Numbered from the stretch's first letter, positions 36,913-48,069 are shown. The stretch is 64,000 nucleotides of DNA from Pseudochelatococcus contaminans (GCF_014195635.1 NZ_JACICC010000001.1:186001-250000), one strand, 5' to 3'. The notes: generated by a model from the sequence alone, not told the origin. Numbers and translations: made by a program.

Positions 36913-37027
36913 TCCGCCATCGCGTGCCACCTGCCTTGAGAGCTTGGTGGCTCGTTTCATTTATTGCTTCCGTCTGGGCCGGTGTTCCGGCCGTCATCGG
37001 AAGCGCATAGCGTGAAGAAGATCCAGC

Positions 37028-37507
37028 ATGACGACCCTGACGGCCCGGACCCATGTGTCCAAGCCCGCCGACGTCGAAAAGAAGTGGGTGATCATCGATG
37101 CGTCCGGCCTTGTGGTCGGTCGTCTCGCCTCGCTCATCGCTCTTCGTCTGCGCGGCAAGCACAAGCCTTCGTTCACCCCTCACGTTGATGATGGCGACAA
37201 CGTCATCGTTATCAACGCCGAGAAGGTTGCCTTCACCGGCAACAAGTATAACGACAAGCGCTACTACCACCACACCGGCTATCCGGGTGGCATCAAGGAG
37301 CGCACCGCCAAGGCCATCATCGAAGGCCGCTTCCCGGAGCGCGTTCTCGAAAAGGCTGTGGAGCGCATGCTCCCCCGCGGCCCGCTTGGCCGCCGCCAGC
37401 TCGGCAACCTGCGTGTTTACGCTGGCGCCGAACACCCGCATGAGGCTCAGCAGCCGCAGGCGCTGGACGTCGCCGTCCTCAACCGCAAGAACGTGAGGAA
37501 CGCCTGA
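37028..37507 (+). CDS. rplM: 50S ribosomal protein L13
   Basis: A 159-residue large-subunit protein that binds 23S rRNA early in assembly. Diagnostic blocks: [54 protein letters not shown] and the L13 signature [21 protein letters not shown]. Slightly longer than the E. coli protein (142) at both ends, as in other alphaproteobacteria. rpsI starts 3 bases after its stop, the usual L13-S9 operon. Confidence 0.98.
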   Translation: MTTLTARTHVSKPADVEKKWVIIDASGLVVGRLASLIALRLRGKHKPSFTPHVDDGDNVIVINAEKVAFTGNKYNDKRYYHHTGYPGGIKERTAKAIIEGRFPERVLEKAVERMLPRGPLGRRQLGNLRVYAGAEHPHEAQQPQALDVAVLNRKNVRNA

Positions 37508-37509
37508 TC

Positions 37510-37995
37510 ATGTCCGACACCATCCAGAGCCTTGCCGACCTCGGCCAGATCAGCGGCCAGGTGGCCGAAGCATCCGACGCCCCGCGCTATGAGCAGAAGC
37601 TCGACGCGCACGGCCGCGCTTATGCCACCGGCAAGCGTAAGGACGCCATCGCCCGTGTGTGGATCAAGCCCGGTGCGGGCAAGATCGTGGTCAACGGCCG
37701 CCCGGTCGAGACCTACTTCGCTCGCCCCGTGCTGCGCATGATCCTGCGTCAGCCGCTGGTGCTGGTGGGCCGCGAGACCCAGTATGACGTCAACGTCACC
37801 GTCGTCGGCGGTGGTCTGTCCGGTCAGGCCGGTGCCGTGCGTCATGGCCTGTCCAAGGCGCTGACGCATTTCGAGCCGGAACTGCGCGGCCCGCTGAAGA
37901 AGGAAGGCTTCCTGACTCGCGACAGCCGTACCGTCGAGCGTAAGAAGTACGGTAAGGCAAAGGCACGTCGTTCGTTCCAGTTCTCGAAGCGTTGA
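37510..37995 (+). CDS. rpsI: 30S ribosomal protein S9
   Basis: 161 residues. The conserved S9 core starts at [18 protein letters not shown] (about residue 38), after an alphaproteobacterial N-terminal extension. [19 protein letters not shown] is the S9 signature, and the C-terminal tail [11 protein letters not shown] reaches the P-site tRNA in the ribosome. It follows rplM by 3 bases and is followed by a good terminator. Confidence 0.98.
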   Translation: MSDTIQSLADLGQISGQVAEASDAPRYEQKLDAHGRAYATGKRKDAIARVWIKPGAGKIVVNGRPVETYFARPVLRMILRQPLVLVGRETQYDVNVTVVGGGLSGQAGAVRHGLSKALTHFEPELRGPLKKEGFLTRDSRTVERKKYGKAKARRSFQFSKR

Positions 37996-38050
37996 TTTTT
38001 GGACACGGGTTCTCCTGCCCTATGGCAGGGTGCCTTGTCTGCAAGATCGA

Positions 38051-38076
38051 AGGGCAGCCTCCGGGCTGCCCTTTTT
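38051..38076 (+). terminator. Intrinsic terminator of rplM-rpsI
   Basis: A 9-bp stem AGGGCAGCC/GGCTGCCCT with loop TCCG is followed by TTTTT. Confidence 0.92.
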
Positions 38077-38116
38077 GTTTGCGCTGGGATCTTCCGTTCG
38101 CGCTGGCTCTCAACGC

Positions 38117-38150
38117 AAAAAAACTCCGGCGGCCCGAAGGCCGCCGGAGT
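38117..38150 (-). terminator. Intrinsic terminator of glnA (minus strand)
   Basis: A 12-bp stem (38123-38134 with 38139-38150) has a 4-base loop; read on the minus strand it ends in a run of seven T. It lies 35 bases after the glnA stop. Confidence 0.9.
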
Positions 38151-38185
38151 CGCTCCCCTCTTTATAACTTATGATTGGTCCGTCA

Positions 38186-39595
38186 TCAGACGGAGTAGTA
38201 CATTTCGAACTCTATCGGGTGCGGCGTGTGTTCGAAACGGATCACTTCCTGCATCTTCAGCTCGATGAAAGCGTCGATGAAGGTGTCGGTGAACACGCCG
38301 CCGGCCTTGAGGAACGTGCGGTCCTTGTCGAGTTCGGTCAGGGCCTCGCGCAGGCTCGCCGAAACGGTCGGGATCTGCTTCAGTTCGCGCGGCGGCAGAT
38401 CGTACAGATCCTTGTCCATGGCCTCGCCGGGATCGATCTTGTTCAGGATGCCGTCGATGCCGGCGAGCGCCAGTGCCGAGAAGGCGAGGTAGGGGTTCGC
38501 GGTCGGATCGGGGAAACGCACCTCAAGGCGCTTGGCCTTCGGGTTCGTGGTCCACGGGATACGGCACGAAGCAGAGCGGTTACGCGACGAATAAGCCAGC
38601 AGCACAGGCGCTTCGAAGCCGGGAACAAGGCGCTTGTAGGAGTTTGTCGACGGATTGGTGAACGCGTTCAGCGCCTTGGCGTGCTTGATGATGCCGCCGA
38701 TGTACCACAGGCATTCCTGGCTGAGGTCAGCATATTTGTTGCCGGCAAAGAGCGGCTTGCCGTCCTTCCAGATGGACTGGTGAACGTGCATGCCGGAACC
38801 GTTGTCGCCGTACACGGGCTTGGGCATGAAGGTCGCGGTCTTGCCATAGCTCGCCGCCACGTTGTGGATGGCGTACTTGTAGATCTGCATGGCGTCGGCG
38901 GTCTTGACCAGGGTGTCGAACTTGATGCCGAGTTCGTGCTGGGCCGAAGCCACCTCGTGGTGGTGCTTCTCAACCGTGACGCCCATCGCGGCGATGGCCG
39001 CCAGCATCTCGCCGCGGATATCCTGGCCTGCGTCGAGCGGGGGCACGGGGAAGTAGCCGCCCTTGGTCGGGATGCGGTGGCCGAGGTTGCCGCCTTCATA
39101 TTCAGTGTCGCCGTTGGTGGGCAACTCGGCCGCGTCCAGCTTGAAGCCGGTGTTGTAGGGCGTTGCGGAGAAACGCACGTCGTCGAACAGGAAGAACTCA
39201 GCCTCGGGACCGACGAACAGCGTGTCGCCGATGCCGGTGGACTTCAAATAGGCTTCGGTCTTCTTGGCGATGCCGCGCGGATCGCGCTCATAGGACTCGC
39301 CGGTGGTCGGCTCAAGCACGTCCGCAACCACGGACAGGGTCGGAGCCGAAAAGAAGGGGTCGAGCTGTGCCGTAGTCGGATCGGGCAGCAGCAACATGTC
39401 GGATTCGTTGATGGCCTTCCAGCCGGCGATCGACGAACCGTCGAACATCGTGCCTTCCGTGAAGAATTCCTCGTCGACCATCGACACATCGAAAGTGACG
39501 TGCTGCCACTTGCCGCGCGGGTCTGTGAAACGCAGGTCGACGTAACGGATGTCGTTGTCCTTGATATGCTTGAGGACATCCTGGGCGGTCGTCAT
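38186..39595 (-). CDS. glnA: Glutamine synthetase type I
   Basis: ATP-dependent ammonia assimilation, glutamate to glutamine. The product has 469 residues from ATG 39595, preceded by AAGGAAC. Active-site blocks: [23 protein letters not shown], the flap region [15 protein letters not shown], the [16 protein letters not shown] substrate motif and [19 protein letters not shown]. Tyr398 in DKDLYDLPP matches the adenylylation Tyr of the GSI-beta class, so GlnE-type control is expected. The glnB gene lies 164 bases upstream on the same strand. Confidence 0.98.
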   Translation of the reverse strand: MTTAQDVLKHIKDNDIRYVDLRFTDPRGKWQHVTFDVSMVDEEFFTEGTMFDGSSIAGWKAINESDMLLLPDPTTAQLDPFFSAPTLSVVADVLEPTTGESYERDPRGIAKKTEAYLKSTGIGDTLFVGPEAEFFLFDDVRFSATPYNTGFKLDAAELPTNGDTEYEGGNLGHRIPTKGGYFPVPPLDAGQDIRGEMLAAIAAMGVTVEKHHHEVASAQHELGIKFDTLVKTADAMQIYKYAIHNVAASYGKTATFMPKPVYGDNGSGMHVHQSIWKDGKPLFAGNKYADLSQECLWYIGGIIKHAKALNAFTNPSTNSYKRLVPGFEAPVLLAYSSRNRSASCRIPWTTNPKAKRLEVRFPDPTANPYLAFSALALAGIDGILNKIDPGEAMDKDLYDLPPRELKQIPTVSASLREALTELDKDRTFLKAGGVFTDTFIDAFIELKMQEVIRFEHTPHPIEFEMYYSV

Positions 39596-39759
39596 GGATA
39601 ACGTTCCTTGTTGCTGTTGGCGTCGGGCCGCTTTGGCCGCGACGCTGTCAGGTCGCTGGCCACGCGGGATCGGGTTGCGGATCCGGCCGTCAACGCGGCC
39701 ATGAACCGGCACGGCACACTGGCCGTGATGAAATGACTGATGCGGGAAACCGCGGTGGA

Positions 39760-40257
<498 letters not shown>

Positions 40258-40507
40258 CTAAAAGAATTAGCACCAATGCCGGGCTCCGGACACGGCCAAA
40301 ATACGCCGATGAGGCGCAGTCTGCCTAATCCGCAGGCGAAATGTGCCTATATTTTATGCAAATGCTGTGCTGCCGCGACAGACGCCTGTTTCAATGCCTC
40401 GTTATGCAACCGATAGGCTTTTTGGATCTGGCGGAATCGTCCGGCAACCCAAACCCTCTGTTGCCCCGCGTTGCATTGAAAGGCGGATCGGGGTGGGAGT
40501 GCATTCA

Positions 40508-40544
40508 GAGCCTTTCGGCATTTCGTTGAAACGCCGAAAGGCTC
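40508..40544. repeat. Long inverted repeat (37 bases)
   Basis: A 12-bp perfect arm GAGCCTTTCGGC pairs with GCCGAAAGGCTC. The stem extends inward past one A-C mismatch through TTTC/GAAA to a 3-base loop. TATCTTTTT follows, so it could also stop rightward transcripts. Confidence 0.75.
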
Positions 40545-40561
40545 TATCTTTTTGGTTTGAC

Positions 40562-40605
40562 GCGTTTTCTTCACACAAAGCGGTATCCACTTTGCTTGAA
40601 AACGC
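40562..40605. repeat. Dispersed intergenic repeat-like palindrome
   Basis: GCGTTTTC (40562-40569) pairs with GAAAACGC (40598-40605), with an inner CAAAG/CTTTG pair around CGGTATCCA. From memory, near-identical elements recur in intergenic DNA of many rhizobial genomes. This is the only copy I see in the window. Confidence 0.55.
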
Positions 40606-40685
40606 TTTAGAAGCGCATTCTTCTTGCACGGGTACACTGAACTCGTCATCCTTCACGTGTGGCGAAGAAACAGCAGGGGGCGGCC

Positions 40686-42218
40686 ATGGCGATAACGCTG
40701 ATAACCACCGACGGCATGCGGGAGGGGGATCGACGCACGATCGCGGCCGGAACCTCCGGCTACACCTTGATGCAGCGCGCAGGACATGCGGTGGCGGAGC
40801 GCGCGGTGCAGTTATTGTCACGCAGCGCCAGGGTCAAGGCTTTGCCGCCGGGGGCGACGAGCCAGCAAATTGTTGTCGCGGTCCTGTGCGGCCCCGGCAA
40901 CAATGGTGGCGACGGTTTCGTTGCTGCGCGCGTATTGGCGGCGCGGGGATACAGCATCCGGGTCGGCTTGTTCGGCTCCGTCGAAGCGCTGGCAGGTGAT
41001 GCGGCGGAAGCGGCGGCTGACTGGTCCGGTTCCGTCGTCGCAGCAACGGACGTGGATCTTGCCGATGTTCACATCATTATCGATGCATTGCTCGGCGCCG
41101 GCCTCACGCGCGATCTGACGCCCGAATTGTCCGCAATTGTCCAGCGCATCAACGATACGCCCGCCCCGGTGCTGGCGGTGGATACGCCCACGGGCATTGA
41201 TGGGGACAGCGGCGAGGTGCGCGGGGCGGCCGTCAAAGCCGACGCCACGGTCACTTTTGCCAGTGCGCGGCCGGGTCATTACCTGCATCCGGGACGCGGC
41301 CATCGGGGCGATCTTTACGTCGATGATATCGGCATTGCGGGTGCGCTTGTCGATGAACTGTCGCAGGGGCTGGCGATCAATCGCCCCGAGACGCTGCTGC
41401 GGAGTGCTTTGGTGCCCGCCGTGACGGCCCATAAATATGGCCGTGGCCATGCGCTTGTCCTGTCAGGGGGGCTGGCGCGAAGCGGCGCGGCCAGGCTGGC
41501 GGCGCGGGCAGCGTTGCGGGCCGGTGCCGGGCTCGTCACAGTGGCGTCGCCCGCAGCAGCGCTGGCCGAGAACGCGGCGCACCTCACCGCCATCATGCTG
41601 CGGGAAGTCGACTCGCCGCATGCCCTCGACGAACTGCTGACCGATTCGCGCTTCAATGCCGTCGCCATTGGGCCGGCGGCAGGCGTGGGAGAGCGAACGG
41701 CCCGGTTCGTGCGCTCTGCCGCCGCAGCGGGTAGGGCATTGGTTATCGACGCAGACGCCCTCACGAGCTTTGCCGGCGAAGTGCACGTCCTGGCTGAGGC
41801 AATCAGCCCCGCACGCCAGGTGGGCGTGGTTTTGACCCCGCATGAGGGGGAGTTTGCGAGGCTGTTCGCAGGTGAAGTGAGCATTGTCGGCCAATCGTCG
41901 AAACTGGTACGCGCGCAACGCGCCGCGGCACTCACGGGTGCGACAGTGATTCTCAAGGGGCCGGATACTGTTATCGCGGCTCCGGACGGTCGCGCCGTCA
42001 TCAACGATAATGGCACGCCGTGGTTAGCCACCGCAGGTTCGGGTGACGTCCTCACGGGCCTTGTGGCCGGTTTGCTGGCTCAGGGTTTGACCGCGTATGA
42101 CGCTGCACGCGGCGCCGTCTGGCTCCACGGCGCAGCAGGCGAGCGTCTGGGGCCGGGCCTCATCGCCGAAGATCTGCCCGATGCGTTGCCGCAGGTGTTG
42201 AAAACACTGCTTGCATAG
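40686..42218 (+). CDS. nnrD: Bifunctional NAD(P)H-hydrate epimerase / ADP-dependent dehydratase
   Basis: A metabolite-repair enzyme restoring damaged NAD(P)HX. The product has 510 residues from ATG 40686. The N-terminal YjeF epimerase domain (about 1-215) has YTLMQRAGHAVAE, the motif VLCGPGNNGGDGFVAAR and VLAVDTPTGIDGDSGEV. The C-terminal dehydratase domain (about 225-510) has KYGRGHALVLSGG, LTPHEGEFARLF, VILKGPDTVIAAPDGR and the ribokinase-like catalytic GTPWLATAGSGDVLTG. It is divergent from glnB, a layout common in this order. Confidence 0.95.
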   Translation: MAITLITTDGMREGDRRTIAAGTSGYTLMQRAGHAVAERAVQLLSRSARVKALPPGATSQQIVVAVLCGPGNNGGDGFVAARVLAARGYSIRVGLFGSVEALAGDAAEAAADWSGSVVAATDVDLADVHIIIDALLGAGLTRDLTPELSAIVQRINDTPAPVLAVDTPTGIDGDSGEVRGAAVKADATVTFASARPGHYLHPGRGHRGDLYVDDIGIAGALVDELSQGLAINRPETLLRSALVPAVTAHKYGRGHALVLSGGLARSGAARLAARAALRAGAGLVTVASPAAALAENAAHLTAIMLREVDSPHALDELLTDSRFNAVAIGPAAGVGERTARFVRSAAAAGRALVIDADALTSFAGEVHVLAEAISPARQVGVVLTPHEGEFARLFAGEVSIVGQSSKLVRAQRAAALTGATVILKGPDTVIAAPDGRAVINDNGTPWLATAGSGDVLTGLVAGLLAQGLTAYDAARGAVWLHGAAGERLGPGLIAEDLPDALPQVLKTLLA

Positions 42219-42265
42219 CCGCGCAATCATTTGCTTGCTGCGGGAAATGATCTGGCGAGTGCCGT

Positions 42266-43675
42266 TCAGCTAACCTCAAACCACCCGGCCAGCCCCGTAC
42301 CCAGACGGTCGAGAATGGCAGAACCGATCATCCATCGGCCGGGATTGTCAGCGAGGAAGGCGATGCGCACGGTTTGTCCCGCACGGACGGGGATCGTGTC
42401 GAGCCAGTAGGGTTCCCACCCGTCGTCGAGTCCGTGCAACTGCCGTGCGTGATGCCCGTGCAGATGCAGCACTTGCAGCACAGCCGTCGTGTTTTCGAGA
42501 GACAACACAACTGGCGTGTTGCGCGGTACGCTGAATAGCGGGCGCTCGCTGGCGTCCGGCCACGACACGCCGCCAAGCTGCCACAACCGGGAAGCCGTTT
42601 CGCCGCCCGCTAAATCCTGAGCGCCAGCGTCCGCGCCGCCGCTGATACGAATATCGAATCGCCGCGCGGCAGCGAGATCGATCGCACTCGGCAACAGCGG
42701 GTTGGCCGCCAGCGGCGTCACGCGGTCCGGCACGTCAACAGCCGGCGCCTCGCTGCCAGTCAGTTTCAACAATGGCAGGCCATCGCCCAGCTGCGCGATT
42801 ATCGCCCCCGTTGCACCGCGCGGCGGCGTTGTCACCACGATGTCCACACGGTTGCCCGGCGCGAGCGTCAGCCGGTCCTGCGAAGGCGGGAACGGATCGT
42901 CGACAGGCTGACTGTCGGCGGCAATGATGTGCACGGCGAGATTGTCGAACCCAAGCGTGAGTGGCCGCGCGTTGGCCGAGTTGACAAGTCTTATCCGCAG
43001 CCTGTGACCCGGTGGGCGCGTCAGCGTTTCAGGCCCTGTGGCGCCGTTCATGAGCAGCCTGTTGCCGAGGCGGCCCGCGCCGTTATTGGCCACATTGAAA
43101 TCATCCCGCACCTGCCCGTCGCCATCGAGCGCGATATCATCGAGAACAAGCACGAAGTCATCCGCATAGGGCGACTCGTCCTCGTCCACGATCAACACGC
43201 CATGAAGCCCACGCTCGACCTGCTCAGCGGCATGATCGGGAATCATCGGGCGGTAGAGAATCGTGCCGGCCTCGCGCGGCGTGAAGGCGATATCCTGGGT
43301 CGCTCCCGGGGCAACGGCATCCTGCGTCAAGCCGGCGACACCGTCTGCGGCGTTGGCAATGCGTGCGCCCGCCCAGTGAATCGACGTGGGTTGGGGCAGA
43401 TCGTTTTTCAGCCGCAGAGCGATTTCCTCTCCCTGTCGCACCCGCAACACCGGGCCGGGGAAGCTGTCGTTATAAGTCCACAGGCGCAGGGGCGGCTGAT
43501 CCGGCGCAAGCCGATGGGTCGAATCGCCGGCCTTCAACTCCGCCGGAAGGGACGATGACGTTTTGCCGGCGGATACCCCTGCCGCAGATGTCTGTGCGCG
43601 CACTGTGCGGGGTAGAGAGGCCGCTGCGCCGGCGGTCATGAAGGTCGCGAGCAGCCGGCGACGTGTCAGGTTCAT
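42266..43675 (-). CDS. Multicopper-oxidase-fold periplasmic protein lacking copper ligands (FtsP/SufI-like)
   Basis: 469 residues from ATG 43675 (AGGGAAAGA upstream). A twin-arginine signal MNLTRRRLLATFM leads to cleavage near TVRAQ, so it is exported folded by Tat. Three cupredoxin-like domains can be traced. The expected HWHG motif is HWAG (100-103), the HSH motif is replaced by YRPMIPD, and only LHLHGHH (403-409) keeps His. The HCHxxxH motif is WMIGSAILD. The whole protein has no cysteine, so no type 1 copper can bind. This matches the degenerate E. coli FtsP/SufI pattern, a cell-division stress protein, rather than an active oxidase. Confidence 0.85.
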   Translation of the reverse strand: MNLTRRRLLATFMTAGAAASLPRTVRAQTSAAGVSAGKTSSSLPAELKAGDSTHRLAPDQPPLRLWTYNDSFPGPVLRVRQGEEIALRLKNDLPQPTSIHWAGARIANAADGVAGLTQDAVAPGATQDIAFTPREAGTILYRPMIPDHAAEQVERGLHGVLIVDEDESPYADDFVLVLDDIALDGDGQVRDDFNVANNGAGRLGNRLLMNGATGPETLTRPPGHRLRIRLVNSANARPLTLGFDNLAVHIIAADSQPVDDPFPPSQDRLTLAPGNRVDIVVTTPPRGATGAIIAQLGDGLPLLKLTGSEAPAVDVPDRVTPLAANPLLPSAIDLAAARRFDIRISGGADAGAQDLAGGETASRLWQLGGVSWPDASERPLFSVPRNTPVVLSLENTTAVLQVLHLHGHHARQLHGLDDGWEPYWLDTIPVRAGQTVRIAFLADNPGRWMIGSAILDRLGTGLAGWFEVS

Positions 43676-43896
43676 TGAAAGTTCTTTCCCTGCAACTGGT
43701 TGCCGGATAATCAATAATTGAGAATCGACGATGCCGGTGTTCCGCACGCCATTTGTCCCCATTCATACAGGGGCCGCGAGCGCGGCGCGAGGGGCGAAGA
43801 TATCGACACGCTGTCATTTTTTTGCTGCAATAGCCGCAAGCCGTGATATAGAGCCGCGACCCGGAGAGGGGTTTGCTGCGGTAGCGGACCTTTGTT

Positions 43897-43981
43897 GCGG
43901 GCGTGGCGGAATTGGTAGACGCGCAGGATTTAGGTTCCTGTGACGCAAGTCGTGGGGGTTCGAGGCCCTCCGCCCGCACCA
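43897..43981 (+). tRNA. tRNA-Leu (anticodon UAG)
   Basis: An 85-base gene with encoded CCA. The acceptor stem GCGGGCG/CGCCCGC closes, the D-arm TGGCGGAATTGGTAGACGC is typical, and the anticodon stem CAGGA/TCCTG holds loop TTTAGGT with TAG at 43931-43933. A long variable arm, as expected for tRNA-Leu, and a T-loop GGTTCGAGG follow. Confidence 0.97.
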
Positions 43982-44048
43982 TGAACCGCTGTGCTACCCG
44001 GCTCTTCCCGGAATGATCTGAACGCGAAATGGATTGAGAAACTGTACC

Positions 44049-45524
44049 ATGCAGGCGACCGAGACTCTGACAGAGGGTTTGAAACGCGAGTTCAAGGTGG
44101 TGGTTCCGGCCGCCGAACTGGAGACGAAGCTGTCGAGTGAGCTCGCGGACCTCAGGGGTCGCGTGCGGATCAACGGCTTCCGTCCGGGCAAGGTTCCGGT
44201 CGCGCACCTGCGTCGCCTTTACGGCCAGTCCGTCATGGCGGACGTGGTGCAGAACACCATCAATGAGGCAAACCGCAAGATCGTGGAGGAAAACTCCCTG
44301 CGTCTGGCTGGTGAGCCCAAGGTGACCTTGCCGGAAGACAAGGAAGAGATCGACGCCATCGTCGCAGCCAAGCGGGACCTCGCTTTCAGCGTGGCTTTGG
44401 AGCTGCTGCCTTCATTCGAGATCAAGCCGCTTGACGGCGTGACGCTGGAGCGCGAAGTCGCTGAAGTGCCCGAGTCCGCCGTGGACGAGGCCATTGAGCG
44501 CCTCGCGAAGGAAGCCCGTCCCTTCAATGAGAAGGATGGCGAGGCAGCCGCCGGAGACCGCGTGCAGATCGATTTCGTCGGCAGCATCGATGGTACGCCT
44601 TTCGAGGGCGGCTCCAGCCAGGACATCCGGGTCGAGATCGGCTCCGGCAGCTTCATTCCCGGCTTTGAAGAGCAGCTCATCGGCGCGAAGAAGGGTGAGG
44701 AACGCACTGTCGTCACCACCTTCCCCGAGGATTATCAGGCAGCCCATCTTGCCGGTAAGGAAGCAAGCTTCGCCGTGACAGTGAAGGGCATCGAAACCCC
44801 CGGCGAGGCGACGATCGACGATGATTTCGCCAAGACGGTCGGTTTTGATTCGCTCGATGCGCTCAAGAAAGTGATTCGCGATTCGCTGGAGCGTGATTTC
44901 AACGCCCAGAGCCGCCGCAAGGTGAAGAAGCTGCTGCTTGATGCACTTGATGCTCAGTACGACTTCGATTTGCCGCCGAGCCTCGTCGAGCAGGAGTTTG
45001 CTGGCGTGTGGCAGCAGGTCATTGCCGATCTGAGGCAGTCCGGCAGCTCCTTCGAGGACGAAGGCACGACGGAAGAGGCTTCGAAGGAAGACTATCGCAA
45101 GATCGCCGAGCGGCGCGTGCGTCTTGGCCTTGTGCTGGCGGAAGTTGGCGATCGCGCCGGCGTGACCGTGTCCGAGGACGAGGTCACCCGTGGTGTGGTC
45201 GAGCGGGCCCGTCAGTTCCCGGGTCAGGAACAGGCGGTCTGGGAGTTCTACAGCAAGAATCCGCAGGCACTCGCCGAGATTCGCGCGCCGATCTTCGAGG
45301 AGAAGGTCGTCGACCATCTGCTCGGTCAGGCAACTGTCAACGACAAGACGGTGACGCGCGAAGAGCTGTTCGCTGATGAGGACGCTGAGGCCGAGGCAGC
45401 AGCAGCCGAGACGCCGGCTGAAGAGCCGAAGGCGGCAAAAAGCCGCGCGCGTAAGCCGAAGGCCGCTGCAGCTGACAAGGAAACGGCTGAAAGCGCCGAG
45501 GATGCCGGAGCAGCTGAGGCGTGA
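44049..45524 (+). CDS. tig: Trigger factor
   Basis: The ribosome-bound chaperone and prolyl isomerase. 491 residues from ATG 44049 ([20 protein letters not shown]). The N-terminal domain carries the L23-binding signature [17 protein letters not shown]. The FKBP-type domain (about 160-245) has [19 protein letters not shown] and [18 protein letters not shown]. The helical C-terminal domain ends in a Glu/Ala/Lys-rich tail of about 60 residues, a common alphaproteobacterial extension. It heads the tig-clpP-clpX-lon protein-quality block. Confidence 0.97.
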   Translation: MQATETLTEGLKREFKVVVPAAELETKLSSELADLRGRVRINGFRPGKVPVAHLRRLYGQSVMADVVQNTINEANRKIVEENSLRLAGEPKVTLPEDKEEIDAIVAAKRDLAFSVALELLPSFEIKPLDGVTLEREVAEVPESAVDEAIERLAKEARPFNEKDGEAAAGDRVQIDFVGSIDGTPFEGGSSQDIRVEIGSGSFIPGFEEQLIGAKKGEERTVVTTFPEDYQAAHLAGKEASFAVTVKGIETPGEATIDDDFAKTVGFDSLDALKKVIRDSLERDFNAQSRRKVKKLLLDALDAQYDFDLPPSLVEQEFAGVWQQVIADLRQSGSSFEDEGTTEEASKEDYRKIAERRVRLGLVLAEVGDRAGVTVSEDEVTRGVVERARQFPGQEQAVWEFYSKNPQALAEIRAPIFEEKVVDHLLGQATVNDKTVTREELFADEDAEAEAAAAETPAEEPKAAKSRARKPKAAAADKETAESAEDAGAAEA

Positions 45525-45553
45525 AAACGCTTCGTCCCGCGGGAAGAGATCTG

Positions 45554-45587
45554 CTGTCGCCACGCTGGCAGTGCTGGCGACAGTTTT
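45554..45587 (+). terminator. Intrinsic terminator after tig
   Basis: A 9-bp stem CTGTCGCCA/TGGCGACAG with a 12-base loop is followed by TTTT. Confidence 0.75.
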
Positions 45588-45810
45588 AGATGCTAAGAGA
45601 GGCGTGGTTCGCCAGTTTGACGGGCGAATCACGCTTTTTCCGTTTATCGATCGGTGTCCGCGTGTCGGCGCTTTGGGAACGGTCTGTGTTGAGTATATTT
45701 CCGGCTTCCGGGCTCTTGAAGATTCTGGACCGCGGTTATAGGTCCGGGACATGTCCGCAAGGCACGATGGCGCCAGCCGGACACGCACTCCAGTCGAGGC
45801 TTGATCAGTG

Positions 45811-46434
45811 ATGAGAGATCCTTTCGAGGTATATAGCAGCACGCTGGTGCCGATGGTGGTGGAGCAATCCAACCGCGGCGAGCGCGCTTTCGACATTTTT
45901 TCGCGCTTGCTGCGCGAGCGGATCATCTTTCTCACCGGGCCGGTGGAAGATCATTCGGCATCGCTGGTCGTTGCCCAGCTCCTGTTTCTGGAGGCCGAAA
46001 ACCCGAAGAAGGAAATCAACTTCTACATCAACTCGCCTGGCGGCGTGGTGACTTCGGGCCTTTCGATCTACGACACGATGCAGTTTATCCGCAGCCCGGT
46101 GACGACCCTGTGCATCGGCCAGGCAGCGTCGATGGGGTCGCTCTTGCTCGCTGCTGGCGAGGCTGGCCAGCGTTTCGCGCTGCCCAACGCGCGCATCATG
46201 GTGCATCAGCCTTCAGGCGGGTTCCAGGGGCAGGCGACGGATATTCTGATTCATGCTCGCGAGATCGAGGCGCTGAAACGGCGTCTTAACGAAATCTACG
46301 TCAAGCATACGGGACGCGAGATCGCCGACATCGAAGCGGCGCTGGAGCGTGACAACTTTATGACTGCCGACGCGGCAAGGGAATTTGGTCTTATTGATCA
46401 GGTTCTGCACAAGCGTTCGGAGCTTGAGTCCTGA
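45811..46434 (+). CDS. clpP: ATP-dependent Clp protease proteolytic subunit
   Basis: The barrel-forming serine protease that works with ClpX or ClpA. 207 residues. A GTG directly before ATG 45811 is an alternative start. N-terminus [20 protein letters not shown]. Catalytic Ser in [19 protein letters not shown], His in [18 protein letters not shown], and Asp in the handle region [21 protein letters not shown] separate terminator before it and a spacer after it suggest its own promoters, as usual for clpP. Confidence 0.97.
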   Translation: MRDPFEVYSSTLVPMVVEQSNRGERAFDIFSRLLRERIIFLTGPVEDHSASLVVAQLLFLEAENPKKEINFYINSPGGVVTSGLSIYDTMQFIRSPVTTLCIGQAASMGSLLLAAGEAGQRFALPNARIMVHQPSGGFQGQATDILIHAREIEALKRRLNEIYVKHTGREIADIEAALERDNFMTADAAREFGLIDQVLHKRSELES

Positions 46435-46741
46435 TCTTCTATCGCCATAAGCGGGCTGCGAGTTCCCGCCTATGTTAGAAAGAGCAGAAATTTCAAGCGA
46501 TTGACAAATTGGCTGGCAATGTAGTTACCTGAGCACAAATGACAGCAACTGTCTGGTGCGGTGCATTGCCAGTGAATGGCTATCATGGGGAAAGCCTGTG
46601 ATGGTTTGGAGGAGATCCGGGAAAAAGGTCAAAATGGCGTGATGATGCCGCTTACTTTTTGCATGTCCCGGTTCTATATGAACAGATGATGACTTTCCGG
46701 CCGGCCGTTGCCGCCGGACCAGTACCGAGTGGAGACGGACC
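46435..46741 (+). other. clpP-clpX spacer
   Basis: 307 bp without a gene. It holds a weak GCGGG/CCCGC hairpin after clpP and the candidate clpX promoter at 46501-46529. Confidence 0.5.
46501..46529 (+). promoter_or_regulatory. Candidate sigma-70 promoter for clpX
   Basis: TTGACA (46501-46506) with TAGTTAC 15 bases later, the same arrangement as before the porin gene. The -10 hexamer is weak under either spacing. Confidence 0.3.
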
Positions 46742-48010
46742 ATGAGCAAGGCAGGAGGCAGCGACTCGAAGAGCACGCTCTACTGCTCATTTTGCGGCAA
46801 GAGCCAGCATGAGGTCCGGAAGCTTATCGCCGGGCCGACGGTGTTCATCTGCGATGAGTGTGTGGAACTGTGCATGGACATTATTCGCGAGGAATCGAAA
46901 TCCTCGCTGGTAAAGTCGCGCGACGGCGTTCCGACGCCCAAGGAAATCAGCAAGGTGCTCGATGACTATGTCATCGGTCAGGCGCATGCCAAAAAGGTGC
47001 TGTCGGTTGCCGTGCACAACCACTACAAGCGCCTCTCGCATGCCACCAAACACAACGATGTCGAGCTGGCGAAGTCGAACATCCTGCTTGTCGGCCCTAC
47101 GGGTTCGGGCAAGACCCTGCTAGCCCAGACGCTGGCGCGCATCCTCGACGTGCCCTTCACCATGGCCGACGCCACGACACTGACGGAAGCAGGTTACGTT
47201 GGTGAGGACGTCGAGAACATCATTCTGAAGTTGTTGCAGGCTTCCGATTACAATGTGGAACGCGCCCAGCGCGGCATCGTGTATATCGACGAGATCGACA
47301 AGATCTCGCGCAAGTCCGACAATCCGTCGATCACGCGCGACGTGTCTGGTGAAGGCGTCCAGCAGGCGCTGCTGAAGATCATGGAAGGCACGGTCGCCAG
47401 CGTTCCGCCGCAAGGCGGTCGCAAGCATCCGCAGCAGGAGTTCCTGCAGGTGGATACGACCAACATCCTCTTCATCTGCGGCGGTGCGTTCGCGGGGCTT
47501 GAGCGTATCATCATGGGCCGGGGCAAGGGCACGTCCATTGGCTTCGGTGCGAAAGTTCAGGCACCGGACGATCGGCGCACAGGTGAGGTGTTCCGTGAAG
47601 TCGAGCCTGAGGATCTGCTGAAGTTCGGCCTGATTCCCGAGTTCGTTGGCCGCCTCCCTGTGATCGCGACGCTCGAAGATCTGGACGAAGCCGCTCTCAA
47701 ACGTATCCTGCAGGAGCCCAAGAACGCGCTGGTGAAACAGTATCAGCGCTTGTTCGACATGGAAGACGTGGAACTCACCTTCCAGGAGGAAGCGGTGTCG
47801 CTGATCGCCCGCAAGGCAATCGAGCGCAAGACTGGCGCTCGCGGCCTGCGCTCGATCATGGAGGGCATCCTGCTCGACACGATGTATGATCTGCCAGGAC
47901 TTGATGGCGTGGAACAGATCGTCGTCGGCCCGGAAGTGGTCGAGGGCAAGGCTCCGCCGCTTTACATTTATACTGATCGCTCTGAAGCCGGAGCTTCAGC
48001 GAGCGCGTGA
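46742..48010 (+). CDS. clpX: ATP-dependent unfoldase ClpX
   Basis: The AAA+ unfoldase partner of ClpP. 422 residues. The N-terminal zinc-binding domain has four Cys in YCSFCGK and [10 protein letters not shown]. Walker A is [13 protein letters not shown], Walker [13 protein letters not shown]. The pore loop GYVGEDVE and the ClpP-docking IGF loop (TSIGFGAK) are present. Sensor 2 lies in [16 protein letters not shown] terminator follows at 48037. Confidence 0.98.
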   Translation: MSKAGGSDSKSTLYCSFCGKSQHEVRKLIAGPTVFICDECVELCMDIIREESKSSLVKSRDGVPTPKEISKVLDDYVIGQAHAKKVLSVAVHNHYKRLSHATKHNDVELAKSNILLVGPTGSGKTLLAQTLARILDVPFTMADATTLTEAGYVGEDVENIILKLLQASDYNVERAQRGIVYIDEIDKISRKSDNPSITRDVSGEGVQQALLKIMEGTVASVPPQGGRKHPQQEFLQVDTTNILFICGGAFAGLERIIMGRGKGTSIGFGAKVQAPDDRRTGEVFREVEPEDLLKFGLIPEFVGRLPVIATLEDLDEAALKRILQEPKNALVKQYQRLFDMEDVELTFQEEAVSLIARKAIERKTGARGLRSIMEGILLDTMYDLPGLDGVEQIVVGPEVVEGKAPPLYIYTDRSEAGASASA

Positions 48011-48036
48011 TGTGAGCTGCAATTATGACATTGGGG

Positions 48037-48069
48037 AAAGGCGTCGTCCGAAAGGTTGGCGCCTTTTTT
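48037..48069 (+). terminator. Intrinsic terminator after clpX
   Basis: AAAGGCG (48037-48043) pairs with CGCCTTT (48060-48066) around a structured loop containing CCGAAAGG. A run of six T follows. Confidence 0.75.

Noticed and set aside
38171-39601. Long open frame (476 codons) opposite glnA
   Set aside because: It is the antisense shadow of a certain glutamine synthetase gene in GC-rich DNA; no family-like sequence or ribosome site.
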